Source of the DNA: Paenirhizobium daejeonense | GTDB taxonomy: Bacteria > Pseudomonadota > Alphaproteobacteria > Rhizobiales > Rhizobiaceae | Length of the DNA: 47,912 nucleotides | Direction of reading: 5' to 3' | Assembly: GCF_014280875.1 (NCBI RefSeq) | Contig: NZ_JACLAL010000016.1 | Span: 1 to 47,912, forward strand | Shown here: piece by piece, positions 38,868 through 46,948 of the stretch | Layout: each line of letters starts with the position of its first letter | How positions within the stretch are numbered: the stretch's first letter is position 1 | The notes under the pieces: model-generated | The model's input: the letters and a program-made list of their open reading frames with translations, nothing else | What the model was told of the DNA's origin: nothing | Databases searched by the model: none | Made by a program: the position numbers and the translations under genes

Positions 38868-40493
38868 TCAGCTTGCCCTGTTGATCATGGCGACCAGCGT
38901 TTCCAGCCGGTCGGCCTCGCACGGCAGCTTGTCCTGCCTCAGCCGGGCGATGCGGGGGAACCGCATGGCCACGCCCGACTTGTGCCGGCCGGACCGTGAA
39001 ATGCCTTCGAAGGCCACTTCCACGACGAAGCCGTGATCGGGCTCGGCGCGAAGCGCTCGCACCGGGCCGAACCGATCGACGGTGTTGTTGCGAACGTAGC
39101 GGTCGAGGACTTCGAGTTCCTCATCGGTAAAACCGAAATAGGCCTTGCCGACGGGAACGAGCATGTCCCCCTGTTCCGGGTCCGCGGTCCACACCCCGAA
39201 GGTGAAATCGGAATAGTAGCTCGAACGTTTACCGTGGCCGCGCTGCGCATACATCAGCACGGCGTCGGCATTCATCGGGTCTCGTTTCCATTTAAACCAC
39301 GGCCCCTTGGCGCGCCCGGCCTGATAGCTGCTGTCGAGCCGCTTGATCATCACGCCCTCGATCACGGGATCGGGAGGCGTGGAGCGCAGACGGTCGAGTT
39401 CTTCCCAGGAGGAGAAGGGCACGAGCGGTGAAAGGTCGAAACGCGTCGGTGCGGCATTCTCGATCATGCGGGTGAGCCGCTGCCGCCGGTCGAGAAATGT
39501 CTCGCCGCGAATGTCGGCGTCGCGATCGAAGAGCATGTCATAGGCCCGGATGAAGGCCGGGTAGTCGCGGATCATCTTGCTGGAAACGGTCTTGCGGTTC
39601 AGCCGTTGTTGCAGGTCGGAAAAGGTACGGGTCGGCTCATTCGAGCGCAGGGTCCCACCGATCAGGAGTTCGCCGTCGATCACGCCTTCGAACTCGGCGG
39701 CCTCCAGTACATCCGGGAAGGATGCGGAAATGTCGTCACCTGAACGGGAATAGAGCTTTCGCCTTCCGCCGAAATGGGAAAGCTGCACGCGGATGCCGTC
39801 CCATTTCCATTCGGCGGCGAAGTCTTTCGGGTTCAGACCCTCCAGATCGCGGTCGCCGACGGGATTGGACAGCATGACCGAGTGAAAGATCGCCGGCGTC
39901 GCAAGAACCGGCTTCTCACCCCGGCCTTCCAGCCAGGCGAATAAAGGCTCATAGGGCGGATCGAGCCCATGCCAGAGCGTCTCGATCTCGGTCACGTCCT
40001 TCTGGCCGAGTTGCGCAAGTGCCTGCTTGGCAAGGCGGGCCGATACACCGATCCGCAGGCCACCGGTCACCAGCTTCAGAAAGGCGAAACGGCCGGATGT
40101 GTCGAGCGCGTCGAGAAGCCCCCGGACGACGCTGCGCGTGTCGCTGCGGCTGGCGGTCTGCAGGGCATGGATCACCTCGGAAAGCCGGGGCTGGTTTGCC
40201 GGCGAACGCTGCACCAGTCGGTCGCCATCCCAGACCAGCGAGATGGTTTCGGCGAGGTCCCCGACGTAATCGTAGGAATAGCGGAACAGCTCCTCATCCA
40301 TCCGCTCCAGCACCAGCTCGCGCAGGAGAGCCGGCTTCACATTGGCAAGGTCGAGCGTACCGGCGAGAACGGCGAGCCCGTAACCCCTGTCGGGATCGGG
40401 GGTATCGCGGAAATAGTCGGTGAGCAGCGTCAGCTTGCCGTTGCGCGCGGGCGTCAGAACGAGGCGGTCGAGCAGGTCGGAGAAGGCTTTCAT
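38868..40493 (-). CDS. ATP-dependent DNA ligase (exonuclease-associated type)
   Basis: 541 residues. An N-terminal DNA-binding domain is followed by the nucleotidyltransferase domain with the adenylated lysine Lys230 (AEWKWDGIRVQL), motif III (FIRAYDMLF), motif IV (IEGVMIKR) and motif V (FKWKRD), and an OB-fold at the C terminus. This is the bacterial type often linked to a beta-CASP exonuclease, a Lhr-like helicase and the PdeM phosphoesterase. The ATG at 40493 is chosen over one at 40529 inside the exonuclease gene; GGGGGA lies upstream. It starts 7 bp after the exonuclease stop. Confidence 0.93.
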   Translation of the reverse strand: MKAFSDLLDRLVLTPARNGKLTLLTDYFRDTPDPDRGYGLAVLAGTLDLANVKPALLRELVLERMDEELFRYSYDYVGDLAETISLVWDGDRLVQRSPANQPRLSEVIHALQTASRSDTRSVVRGLLDALDTSGRFAFLKLVTGGLRIGVSARLAKQALAQLGQKDVTEIETLWHGLDPPYEPLFAWLEGRGEKPVLATPAIFHSVMLSNPVGDRDLEGLNPKDFAAEWKWDGIRVQLSHFGGRRKLYSRSGDDISASFPDVLEAAEFEGVIDGELLIGGTLRSNEPTRTFSDLQQRLNRKTVSSKMIRDYPAFIRAYDMLFDRDADIRGETFLDRRQRLTRMIENAAPTRFDLSPLVPFSSWEELDRLRSTPPDPVIEGVMIKRLDSSYQAGRAKGPWFKWKRDPMNADAVLMYAQRGHGKRSSYYSDFTFGVWTADPEQGDMLVPVGKAYFGFTDEELEVLDRYVRNNTVDRFGPVRALRAEPDHGFVVEVAFEGISRSGRHKSGVAMRFPRIARLRQDKLPCEADRLETLVAMINRAS

Positions 40494-40500
40494 GACGCAG

Positions 40501-41514
40501 TCAATCCCCCTCGTCCTCATAACCGACAAGATGCAGCGGCCGGGCCGCGATACCGTTCAGCTCGCACCAGCGGACCAGCGCCTCCTCGCGGCCATGGGTC
40601 ACCCAGACCTGCTCGGGTGCGATCTCCCGAATCGTCGCGGTCAGTTCCGGCCAGTCGCAATGATCGGAAATGACGAGCGGCAACTCGACGCCCCGCTGCT
40701 TGGCGCGCTGGCGGATCATCATCCAGCCGGAGGCGAAGATCGACAACGGATCGTGAAAGCGGCGCGCCCAGCGGTCATTGAAGGCGGATGGCGGACCGAT
40801 GACGACCTTGCCACGAAATCCGTCCGCGGCCATCGCATCGTCGGTCGCCGGCCTGATTTCGCCAAGCGGAATGCCCTCGCTCGTATAATACTCGCTGAGC
40901 CGGGCGAGTGCGCCGTGGATATAGACCGGCTCGTCATATCCTGCGCGGCGAATGAGCGAGATCACCCGCTGCGCCTTGCCCAGCGCGTAGGCGCCGACCA
41001 GATGGCTGCGATCCGGAAACTGCGAGAGCGAGGTGATGAGCCTGCCGATTTCCCGCATGGGATCGGGGTGATGAAAGACCGGAAGCGCGAAGGTGGCTTC
41101 GGTAATGAAGACATCGCATGCGACCGGCACGAACGGCGCGCAGGTGGGATCGCTGCTGCGCTTGTAATCGCCGGAAACGACGATTCGCGTCCCTTCTTTC
41201 TCGATCGCAATCTGGGCTGATCCCAGTACATGGCCGGCGGGATGAAAGCTGACGGTGACGCCGTTCACATCCAGGGATTGGCCAAATGCAATCGCCTGTT
41301 CGCTGTGACAGAAATCCGGCCCGAGGCGAATGCGCATGATGTCGAGCGTCTGTCGGGTGGCGAGCACTTTTTCGTGACCGGGCCGTGCGTGGTCGGAATG
41401 GCCATGCGTGATCAGTGCCCGCGAAACCGGTCGGACCGGATCGACGTGGAAATCGCCGGATGGGCAGTAGAGGCCTTCCGGCGTCGGGTGGAGGAGGGCT
41501 TCCGGCTTGATCAT
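40501..41514 (-). CDS. Ligase-associated DNA exonuclease (beta-lactamase fold)
   Basis: 337-residue metallo-beta-lactamase protein with beta-CASP features. The metal-binding HGHSDH motif is at 37-42 (ALITHGHSDHARPG); a later HPAGHVLGSAQI and VVSGDYK supply further ligands. The set resembles the ligase-associated exonuclease family, which sits beside this type of ligase and is thought to process DNA ends before sealing. The two genes form an operon on the minus strand. The helicase and PdeM that often complete the set are not adjacent. Confidence 0.88.
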   Translation of the reverse strand: MIKPEALLHPTPEGLYCPSGDFHVDPVRPVSRALITHGHSDHARPGHEKVLATRQTLDIMRIRLGPDFCHSEQAIAFGQSLDVNGVTVSFHPAGHVLGSAQIAIEKEGTRIVVSGDYKRSSDPTCAPFVPVACDVFITEATFALPVFHHPDPMREIGRLITSLSQFPDRSHLVGAYALGKAQRVISLIRRAGYDEPVYIHGALARLSEYYTSEGIPLGEIRPATDDAMAADGFRGKVVIGPPSAFNDRWARRFHDPLSIFASGWMMIRQRAKQRGVELPLVISDHCDWPELTATIREIAPEQVWVTHGREEALVRWCELNGIAARPLHLVGYEDEGD

Positions 41515-41563
41515 CCTGTTTCACATAGGGTGGAGGTGATTGTCCCGCCAGTGTCCTCCGGGT

Positions 41564-41607
41564 GTAAAACGAATGCGGGACCTGCATCCGATAATGCAGG
41601 TCCCGCA
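41564..41607 (-). terminator. Terminator of the receptor-like gene (minus strand)
   Basis: TGCGGGACCTGCAT / ATGCAGGTCCCGCA is a perfect 14-bp stem (41574-41607) with a 6-nt loop. Read on the minus strand it lies 28 nt after the receptor-like gene and is followed by TTCGTTTTAC. Its position between two leftward genes fits a terminator that insulates the exonuclease-ligase operon. Confidence 0.85.
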
Positions 41608-41635
41608 AATGACTCAGTCTCTTGTTCGAAATGCC

Positions 41636-43381
41636 TCAGAAGAAGGCGGATTCGAAGAGATCCTCATCGTCATCCGCGGATGAAGCTGCAGCGACCGGAG
41701 CGGTTGCAGTTGCTGGAAGCGGAAGAACGGCGGCGTGAATTTCGCGTTCGGCGACCATGGTGTAGGTGCGGTAGATCTGGCTGCCGATGCCCTCGATGGC
41801 AGGGCCGAGATCTGAAAGATCCGGCTGGGCGCCCTGGGCTGCCTCGGCAATCTCATCCGCGCAGCGTTCGAGAATATCGCCGAGCTCCGCCTTGTAATCG
41901 AGCTGGACCATGGCCTTTTCCATGCGCTCGGCGGCGTCGCGTCCGTCCTCGCCAAGGCGGGCAAGATCCTTCTCCATGCCGTCTCCCGCGCTCTGGATGC
42001 GCGATGCCGCCGAATGCAGGCGCTGGCCGAGGTTAGCCTCCCCGTCGGAACCGTCGGTTCCCTCGGCCATTTCGGCAGCTGCCTCCTGAAGCGCGTGCAG
42101 CGCGGTCAGGATCGCTTCCGCCGTCTCGTCCATCTGGCCGGCGAAATTGCGCAGTTCCGCCGTCACCACATTGATGGCGCGGCCTTCCTCGCCGATGCGG
42201 CTGCAGCGAAGGTTGGTGTTCAGCGCCATATACTGGATATCTGTGCGCACCACGCGGACGATCTCGATGCCGGACACCAGTTCGCCGACCAGTTCGGCGG
42301 TGCTGCGGCTGAGGTCGGTTGCTTCGAGCGATGCCGCCTCCACGGTTGTCACGATCTGCTGGGCCGCGGCCACGTTCTGTTCCAGCTGCCGGATTGCCCG
42401 GCTGTTGCCGCTCTCGCCGTTCCCGGCCATCAGGTCGCGTAGCGACAGCATTTCGCCGATATCGCCGCTGAAGCTTCCCATGGTGTTGACGATCTTCGTC
42501 GTGTCGCGACCGAAATCTCCGCTCGTCTGTTCGAGCTGGCGGGCGACCAGACAGGTGATGGCGAGCGAAAGCCTGTTTTTCTGGTCCTCGGAAAGCGAGC
42601 GTCCCTCGCCGGTTTCGAGATAATCGCCAAGGATCGCGAAGGCCGACTGGCAATGCTCGATGCGCTGTCGGGAAATATCGCCGATCTGCATGGCGGAAAG
42701 CACGGTTGCAAGTTTCATCTGCACACCGCCTGCAAGCTTGCGCACACGCTGGGCGGTGGCGCCGAGCGTGCGGTGCTGCTCGGTCAGGAGTTCGCTACTC
42801 TGGGCAAGATCCTTGACAATGCCGGGAACCACGGTTTCGAACTGCTGCAGGATCTCCCTGCCGCGGGCCGCTGCCGGATCGAGGCGCTTGCCGAGCTGGT
42901 CGAGCGTCTCGGCAAATTTGTCGACCTGGTTTGCGCCATACTGGATGCGCTCGATGATTTCCTCGGCAAAGCCGGCAAAATCTGCGATGCCGGCGCCGGT
43001 GATCTTGGCGGTGATGGCGAAGGTGCGCAGGTAGCGCAGCGTCTCGCGCATCGTCACGACCTTGTCGCGCAGACCCTTCTCGATCGTTGAAATGGTGGCG
43101 AGCGCCGTCTGCCGGCGGCTTTCCCGCTCGGGGAGCGCCGAAAGCTCCGTCATGGTCGCCTTGAGTTCACGGCCTGTGGCATCGGCGCTGCCACCGTCAA
43201 GCGCGCCGGTTACTGCATCCAGCGTCGCCGCCAGCTTGTCGATCGATTCCAGCACCGAAAGCAGGATGGTGCCGCCCTCGAGAAAGCGTTTTTCGATGGC
43301 CGTGCGGGCCTGCTCGAGATCCGTCGAAATCGTGCTGGTGGTGGGAGCTGCGAAGTTATGGGTCAGTCTGGCGTGCTGCAT
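41636..43381 (-). CDS. Soluble receptor-like (MCP-related) coiled-coil protein
   Basis: 581 residues, without signal peptide or membrane helix. It is mostly helical and coiled-coil. The region YMALNTNLRCSRIGEEG followed by RAINVVTAELRNFA resembles the hairpin tip of methyl-accepting proteins (ALNAAIEAARAGE). The C-terminal tail is short on structure and ends DDDEDLFESAFF. It diverges from the STAS-cheYAW operon and is probably a cytoplasmic receptor or scaffold for that pathway. GGGGAT lies 9 nt before the ATG. Confidence 0.75.
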   Translation of the reverse strand: MQHARLTHNFAAPTTSTISTDLEQARTAIEKRFLEGGTILLSVLESIDKLAATLDAVTGALDGGSADATGRELKATMTELSALPERESRRQTALATISTIEKGLRDKVVTMRETLRYLRTFAITAKITGAGIADFAGFAEEIIERIQYGANQVDKFAETLDQLGKRLDPAAARGREILQQFETVVPGIVKDLAQSSELLTEQHRTLGATAQRVRKLAGGVQMKLATVLSAMQIGDISRQRIEHCQSAFAILGDYLETGEGRSLSEDQKNRLSLAITCLVARQLEQTSGDFGRDTTKIVNTMGSFSGDIGEMLSLRDLMAGNGESGNSRAIRQLEQNVAAAQQIVTTVEAASLEATDLSRSTAELVGELVSGIEIVRVVRTDIQYMALNTNLRCSRIGEEGRAINVVTAELRNFAGQMDETAEAILTALHALQEAAAEMAEGTDGSDGEANLGQRLHSAASRIQSAGDGMEKDLARLGEDGRDAAERMEKAMVQLDYKAELGDILERCADEIAEAAQGAQPDLSDLGPAIEGIGSQIYRTYTMVAEREIHAAVLPLPATATAPVAAASSADDDEDLFESAFF

Positions 43382-43693
43382 TCTGTCTAATCCCCGCCCG
43401 TTTCAGGTCTTCTCGGCGCATTTTGAAATCCTGCGCTCTTTTGAAAGTCGAATTTGGCTACTCACTATTTCGGTGGCTTTTGGACAACCGAGGCCATGCT
43501 GCCCGAAGAAGTTTAAGTCATCCACAACGGGGGGACATATTTGTCGCCATTGGTAAAAGTCGGCTTTTCGACTTTGATCAAAATCTAACGAATATCGGGG
43601 AGTTAAAATTCATCCCAGTCCGTTTACGAGACATTAACCGTCCGATGCGAGCGTTTTGCAATGCAGTAACTGCTTCGCATGCTTGGAGAAACG
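43382..43693. promoter_or_regulatory. Divergent promoter region of the chemosensory cluster
   Basis: 312 bp between the leftward receptor-like gene and the rightward STAS-cheYAW operon, AT-richer than the flanking genes. It contains an inverted repeat AAAGTCG-6-CGACTTT (43556-43575) and presumably both promoters. No gene or clear -35/-10 pair can be assigned. Confidence 0.55.
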
Positions 43694-44014
43694 ATGTCGC
43701 CCGGTGCCGCAATATTTAAACTGGATGGTCCATGTACGATCCGAAACGCGACAGATATTCATAAGGATTTATTAGATTTCATTTGTATTAACGATCGCAT
43801 TTCGCTGGAAATAGCAGGGAGTGCGGACGTAGATGTCAGTTTCGTGCAGTTGATCGAGGCTGCACGCACTTATGCCGCTGGTCGCGGCAAATCCCTGGCT
43901 CTGAGCCATCCGGCAAGCGACAGGCTTCTCGATGTTCTCGATCGGGCTGGCCTTCTCGATGATCCCAAATCCGCAACATCCAGTTTCTGGCTCAATGGAG
44001 GAGACCTTCGATGA
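43694..44014 (+). CDS. STAS-domain protein of the chemosensory operon
   Basis: 106-residue anti-sigma-factor-antagonist-like STAS domain. The segment ISLEIAGSADVDVSFVQLIE places Ser49 where STAS proteins carry their phosphorylatable Ser. The ATG at 43694 is chosen over one at 43679 because GGAG lies 5 nt before it. It overlaps cheY by 4 bp (ATGA). A STAS gene heading a CheY-CheA-CheW operon suggests a non-flagellar output or partner-switch link, which is inferred. Confidence 0.8.
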   Translation: MSPGAAIFKLDGPCTIRNATDIHKDLLDFICINDRISLEIAGSADVDVSFVQLIEAARTYAAGRGKSLALSHPASDRLLDVLDRAGLLDDPKSATSSFWLNGGDLR

Positions 44015-44379
44015 GCGCCAAAATTCTTACGGTGGATGACTCCGCAAGCGTTCGACTGACCACACGCATCGCGCTGACCAATGCAGGCTATCAGGTGACT
44101 GAAGCCGTCGACGGAACCGATGGCCTTGCCAAGGTGAACGGCGGGCAGTTCGACCTCATCATTACCGATCTCAACATGCCAAACATGGACGGGCTGACCA
44201 TGATCAGGGAACTGCGCAAGGTCCCTGCCAACACCGGTATCCCGATCATCTTCCTCACAACCGAATCCGATGGTGACATCAAGCAGCAGGCTAAGGCCGC
44301 CGGTGCAACCGGCTGGCTTACCAAGCCTTTCGATCCCGAAAACCTCGTGAAGGTTGCAAAGAAGGTCCTTGGCAGATGA
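44011..44379 (+). CDS. cheY: CheY-like single-domain response regulator
   Basis: 122-residue receiver domain with the acidic pair DD at 9-10, the phosphoacceptor Asp53 (LIITDLNMPNMDG), Thr83/84 (FLTTES) and Lys105 (WLTKPF). There is no output domain. It is overlapped at both ends by 4 bp with the STAS gene and cheA, so it is made in step with them. It is the likely phosphate acceptor of the next gene's kinase. Confidence 0.92.
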   Translation: MSAKILTVDDSASVRLTTRIALTNAGYQVTEAVDGTDGLAKVNGGQFDLIITDLNMPNMDGLTMIRELRKVPANTGIPIIFLTTESDGDIKQQAKAAGATGWLTKPFDPENLVKVAKKVLGR

Positions 44380-46412
44380 CAGATGTCGATCCAATCGCAG
44401 TCTTCCTGATGGAAGCGACTGAATTGCTTGAACAGGTCGAGGCGGGGTTGCTCGACCTCACCAGCCGATTGGACGACAGGGACCAGATCGATGCGGTCTT
44501 TCGAGGTCTGCACACCCTGAAGGGGTCCGGTGCGATGTTCGGCTTCGACGCGCTGGCGGCCTTCACTCATCACTGTGAAACGGCATTCGACCGCGTGCGC
44601 AAGGGCGATGTGCCCGCCACCCAGGAACTCGTGGCTGCCGTTCTTGCCGCACAGGACCATATGCGGACTCTGCTCGAGACGCCGAACGGCGATCACGAGG
44701 AAAAGAGTGCCGAACTTCTCGCCGTATTGCACGCGGCCGTCGCCGGTTCGGGCGGATCGGTCGCCGAAACACCCGTAACAGCTGCCACACAAGCGGTGCA
44801 GCAGGACAAGGAAACAGGGGGCGCTTGGCGCATCCGTTTCAGTCTGCCGCGGGATTCCATGGCGAATGGCACGAACCCGCTCGGCCTGCTCGACGAATTG
44901 CGCGATCTCGGCGAGTGCCGGATTGTTGCCGACACAAGCAAGGTTCCCCCGCTCGACGCGCTCGTACCGACGGAAATGCATCTCGCTTGGGATGTCCATC
45001 TCGTTACACAGGGCGGACGCGAAGCGATCGAGGATGTTTTCATTTTCGTCATGGACGATATGGAATTGTCGATCGAGCGCCTCAAGGATGAGGCTCCCGA
45101 GCCGGTCGCGGCCAAGGCACCGGTTCCTGCATCGCCCGCTATCGCACAGCCGGTAGCTCAGGCTCCCCAGGCTCCCGCCAAGGCAGCCGAAGCCACGACG
45201 TCTGCCACCGATAACAAGCCGCAGCAGCAGGCGAAGGCTGCGGAAAACGTGCGCGTTCCCGCCGAACGGCTCGACGAGCTGATGGATCGGGTGGGCGAAC
45301 TGGTGATCGCCCAGTCGCGCCTTTCGCAGCTTGCCGATGCGACGATGGAAATCCAGCTGCGTGCGGTTTCTGAAGATATCGAACGCCTGTCGGGCGAACT
45401 ACGCGATACGATGATGGTTCTGCGCATGATGCCGGTGGCAAGCCTTTTCGGTCGCTTCCGCCGTCTGGTACATGATCTTTCCCGAGAGACGGGCAAGAAG
45501 ATCGATCTGGTCACCGAAGGGGAGACGACGGAAGTCGACAAGACCGTCATCGATCGGCTGGCCGATCCCCTGGTGCATCTGGTTCGCAACTCCATCGACC
45601 ATGGTTTGGAACTGCCCGAAGATCGCCGAAACGCCGGCAAGGCCGAAACCGGTCGGATCATCCTTTCCGCGCATCAGTCGGGCGGCGAAGTCATCATCAC
45701 CATCAGGGACGATGGCCGCGGTATCGACCGTACCCGTGTCAGGGCCAAGGCTGAATCTTCCGGCCTCGTCCAGCCGGGAGCGACATTGTCGGATCAGGAA
45801 CTGTTGCAGATGATCTTCCAGCCTGGCTTCTCGACGGCTGCGACGATCACCAACCTCTCCGGTCGCGGCGTCGGCATGGATGTCGTGAAAAAGACAGTCG
45901 AGGCGCTTCGCGGCACGATCGAAATGACCAGCACGCCGGGCGAAGGCTCGGAGATCTCGCTGCGCATTCCACTGACGCTCGCAATCATTGATGGTCTTCT
46001 GGTGCGGGTCGGCAATGCGCCTTACGTCATTCCGCTTTCGGCAGTCGAGGAGTGCCTCGAACTTTCGGTCGAGGACGACATGCGTTCGCGTGGCCGCAGT
46101 TTCATCTCGCTGAGGGAAAGCCTCGTGCCGTTTATCCGGCTTCGCGAGCTTTTCCACACCGGCACCAAGCCTGATCCCTTCCAGAAGATCGTCGTCATCT
46201 CGACCGGCACAGAACGCGTCGGCCTGGTGGTTGACCAGATCATCGGCGACCACCAGACGGTCATCAAGTCATTGTCGAAGCTGCATCATGACGTGGCGAC
46301 CTTCTCCGGCGCAACGATCCTCGGGGATGGCAGCGTCGCCCTTATCCTGGACGTCACCCATCTGGTGGCCTCGGGTCAACATCAGGAGGCGCAGTTGCGC
46401 GCGGCAGGATGA
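44376..46412 (+). CDS. cheA: CheA-type histidine kinase
   Basis: 678 residues. The HPt domain (about 1-105) has the phosphoacceptor His46 (GLHTLKGSGAMFGF). A domain at about 145-225 of the type common in non-enteric CheA (AWRIRFSLPRDSM) and a Pro/Ala linker (to about 285) follow. Then come the dimerisation helices (from 289), the ATPase domain with N-box HLVRNSIDHGLE (about 404) and DDGRGID (about 446), and a CheW-like domain from about 535. Overlaps with cheY and cheW are 4 bp each. The output is probably not classic swimming control, since the operon lacks motility genes here. Confidence 0.95.
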   Translation: MTDVDPIAVFLMEATELLEQVEAGLLDLTSRLDDRDQIDAVFRGLHTLKGSGAMFGFDALAAFTHHCETAFDRVRKGDVPATQELVAAVLAAQDHMRTLLETPNGDHEEKSAELLAVLHAAVAGSGGSVAETPVTAATQAVQQDKETGGAWRIRFSLPRDSMANGTNPLGLLDELRDLGECRIVADTSKVPPLDALVPTEMHLAWDVHLVTQGGREAIEDVFIFVMDDMELSIERLKDEAPEPVAAKAPVPASPAIAQPVAQAPQAPAKAAEATTSATDNKPQQQAKAAENVRVPAERLDELMDRVGELVIAQSRLSQLADATMEIQLRAVSEDIERLSGELRDTMMVLRMMPVASLFGRFRRLVHDLSRETGKKIDLVTEGETTEVDKTVIDRLADPLVHLVRNSIDHGLELPEDRRNAGKAETGRIILSAHQSGGEVIITIRDDGRGIDRTRVRAKAESSGLVQPGATLSDQELLQMIFQPGFSTAATITNLSGRGVGMDVVKKTVEALRGTIEMTSTPGEGSEISLRIPLTLAIIDGLLVRVGNAPYVIPLSAVEECLELSVEDDMRSRGRSFISLRESLVPFIRLRELFHTGTKPDPFQKIVVISTGTERVGLVVDQIIGDHQTVIKSLSKLHHDVATFSGATILGDGSVALILDVTHLVASGQHQEAQLRAAG

Positions 46413-46930
46413 GCGGAGCACTGAAGATGGTAACGACCGGTTATTGGGGCGAAGCCGACGAAGCGGAAGTCCTGACCTTCGAACTGGCGGGCGAGACGTT
46501 CGCTTTCGATGCGGTCATCGTTCAGGAAATTCTCGATCTCCTGCCGGAAACGGCGGTGCCGGGGAGCCGACCATTTGTCGGCAGCGTCATCAATTTCCGC
46601 GGGAAGGTTATCCCCCTCGCGGACATAAGACTCGCATTTGGCATGGAAGCCACACAGCCTACGATCGATAGCCGGATCATCGTGATCGAACTGGATATCG
46701 AGGGCGAACCGACCTTGGTCGGCGTCCGGACTGACAAGGTGAATGAAGTCACCACACTCAATCGCGCCTCCAGCGAGCCGCCGCCAAGCGTCGGCATGCG
46801 TTGGCGTCCCGACTTCATTCACTGCCTGGTGAAGAGGGACAGCGATTTTATCATTCTGCCCAATCTGGAAGCGATCTTTTCCCAGAAGGTCGACCGCTCC
46901 CACCTCCACCTCGCCAATCTGTCCGCGTGA
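46409..46930 (+). CDS. cheW: CheW coupling protein
   Basis: 173-residue CheW domain with the typical FELAGETFAFDAVIVQEIL start, NFRGKVIPLADIRLAFGM and a GVRTDKVNEVTTL end. It links CheA to the receptors. The ATG at 46409 overlaps the cheA stop; an alternative ATG at 46427 has GCGGAG upstream. The membrane receptor gene follows after 18 bp. Confidence 0.94.
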   Translation: MSGALKMVTTGYWGEADEAEVLTFELAGETFAFDAVIVQEILDLLPETAVPGSRPFVGSVINFRGKVIPLADIRLAFGMEATQPTIDSRIIVIELDIEGEPTLVGVRTDKVNEVTTLNRASSEPPPSVGMRWRPDFIHCLVKRDSDFIILPNLEAIFSQKVDRSHLHLANLSA

Positions 46931-46948
46931 CACAAGGATTCCGCCTTC

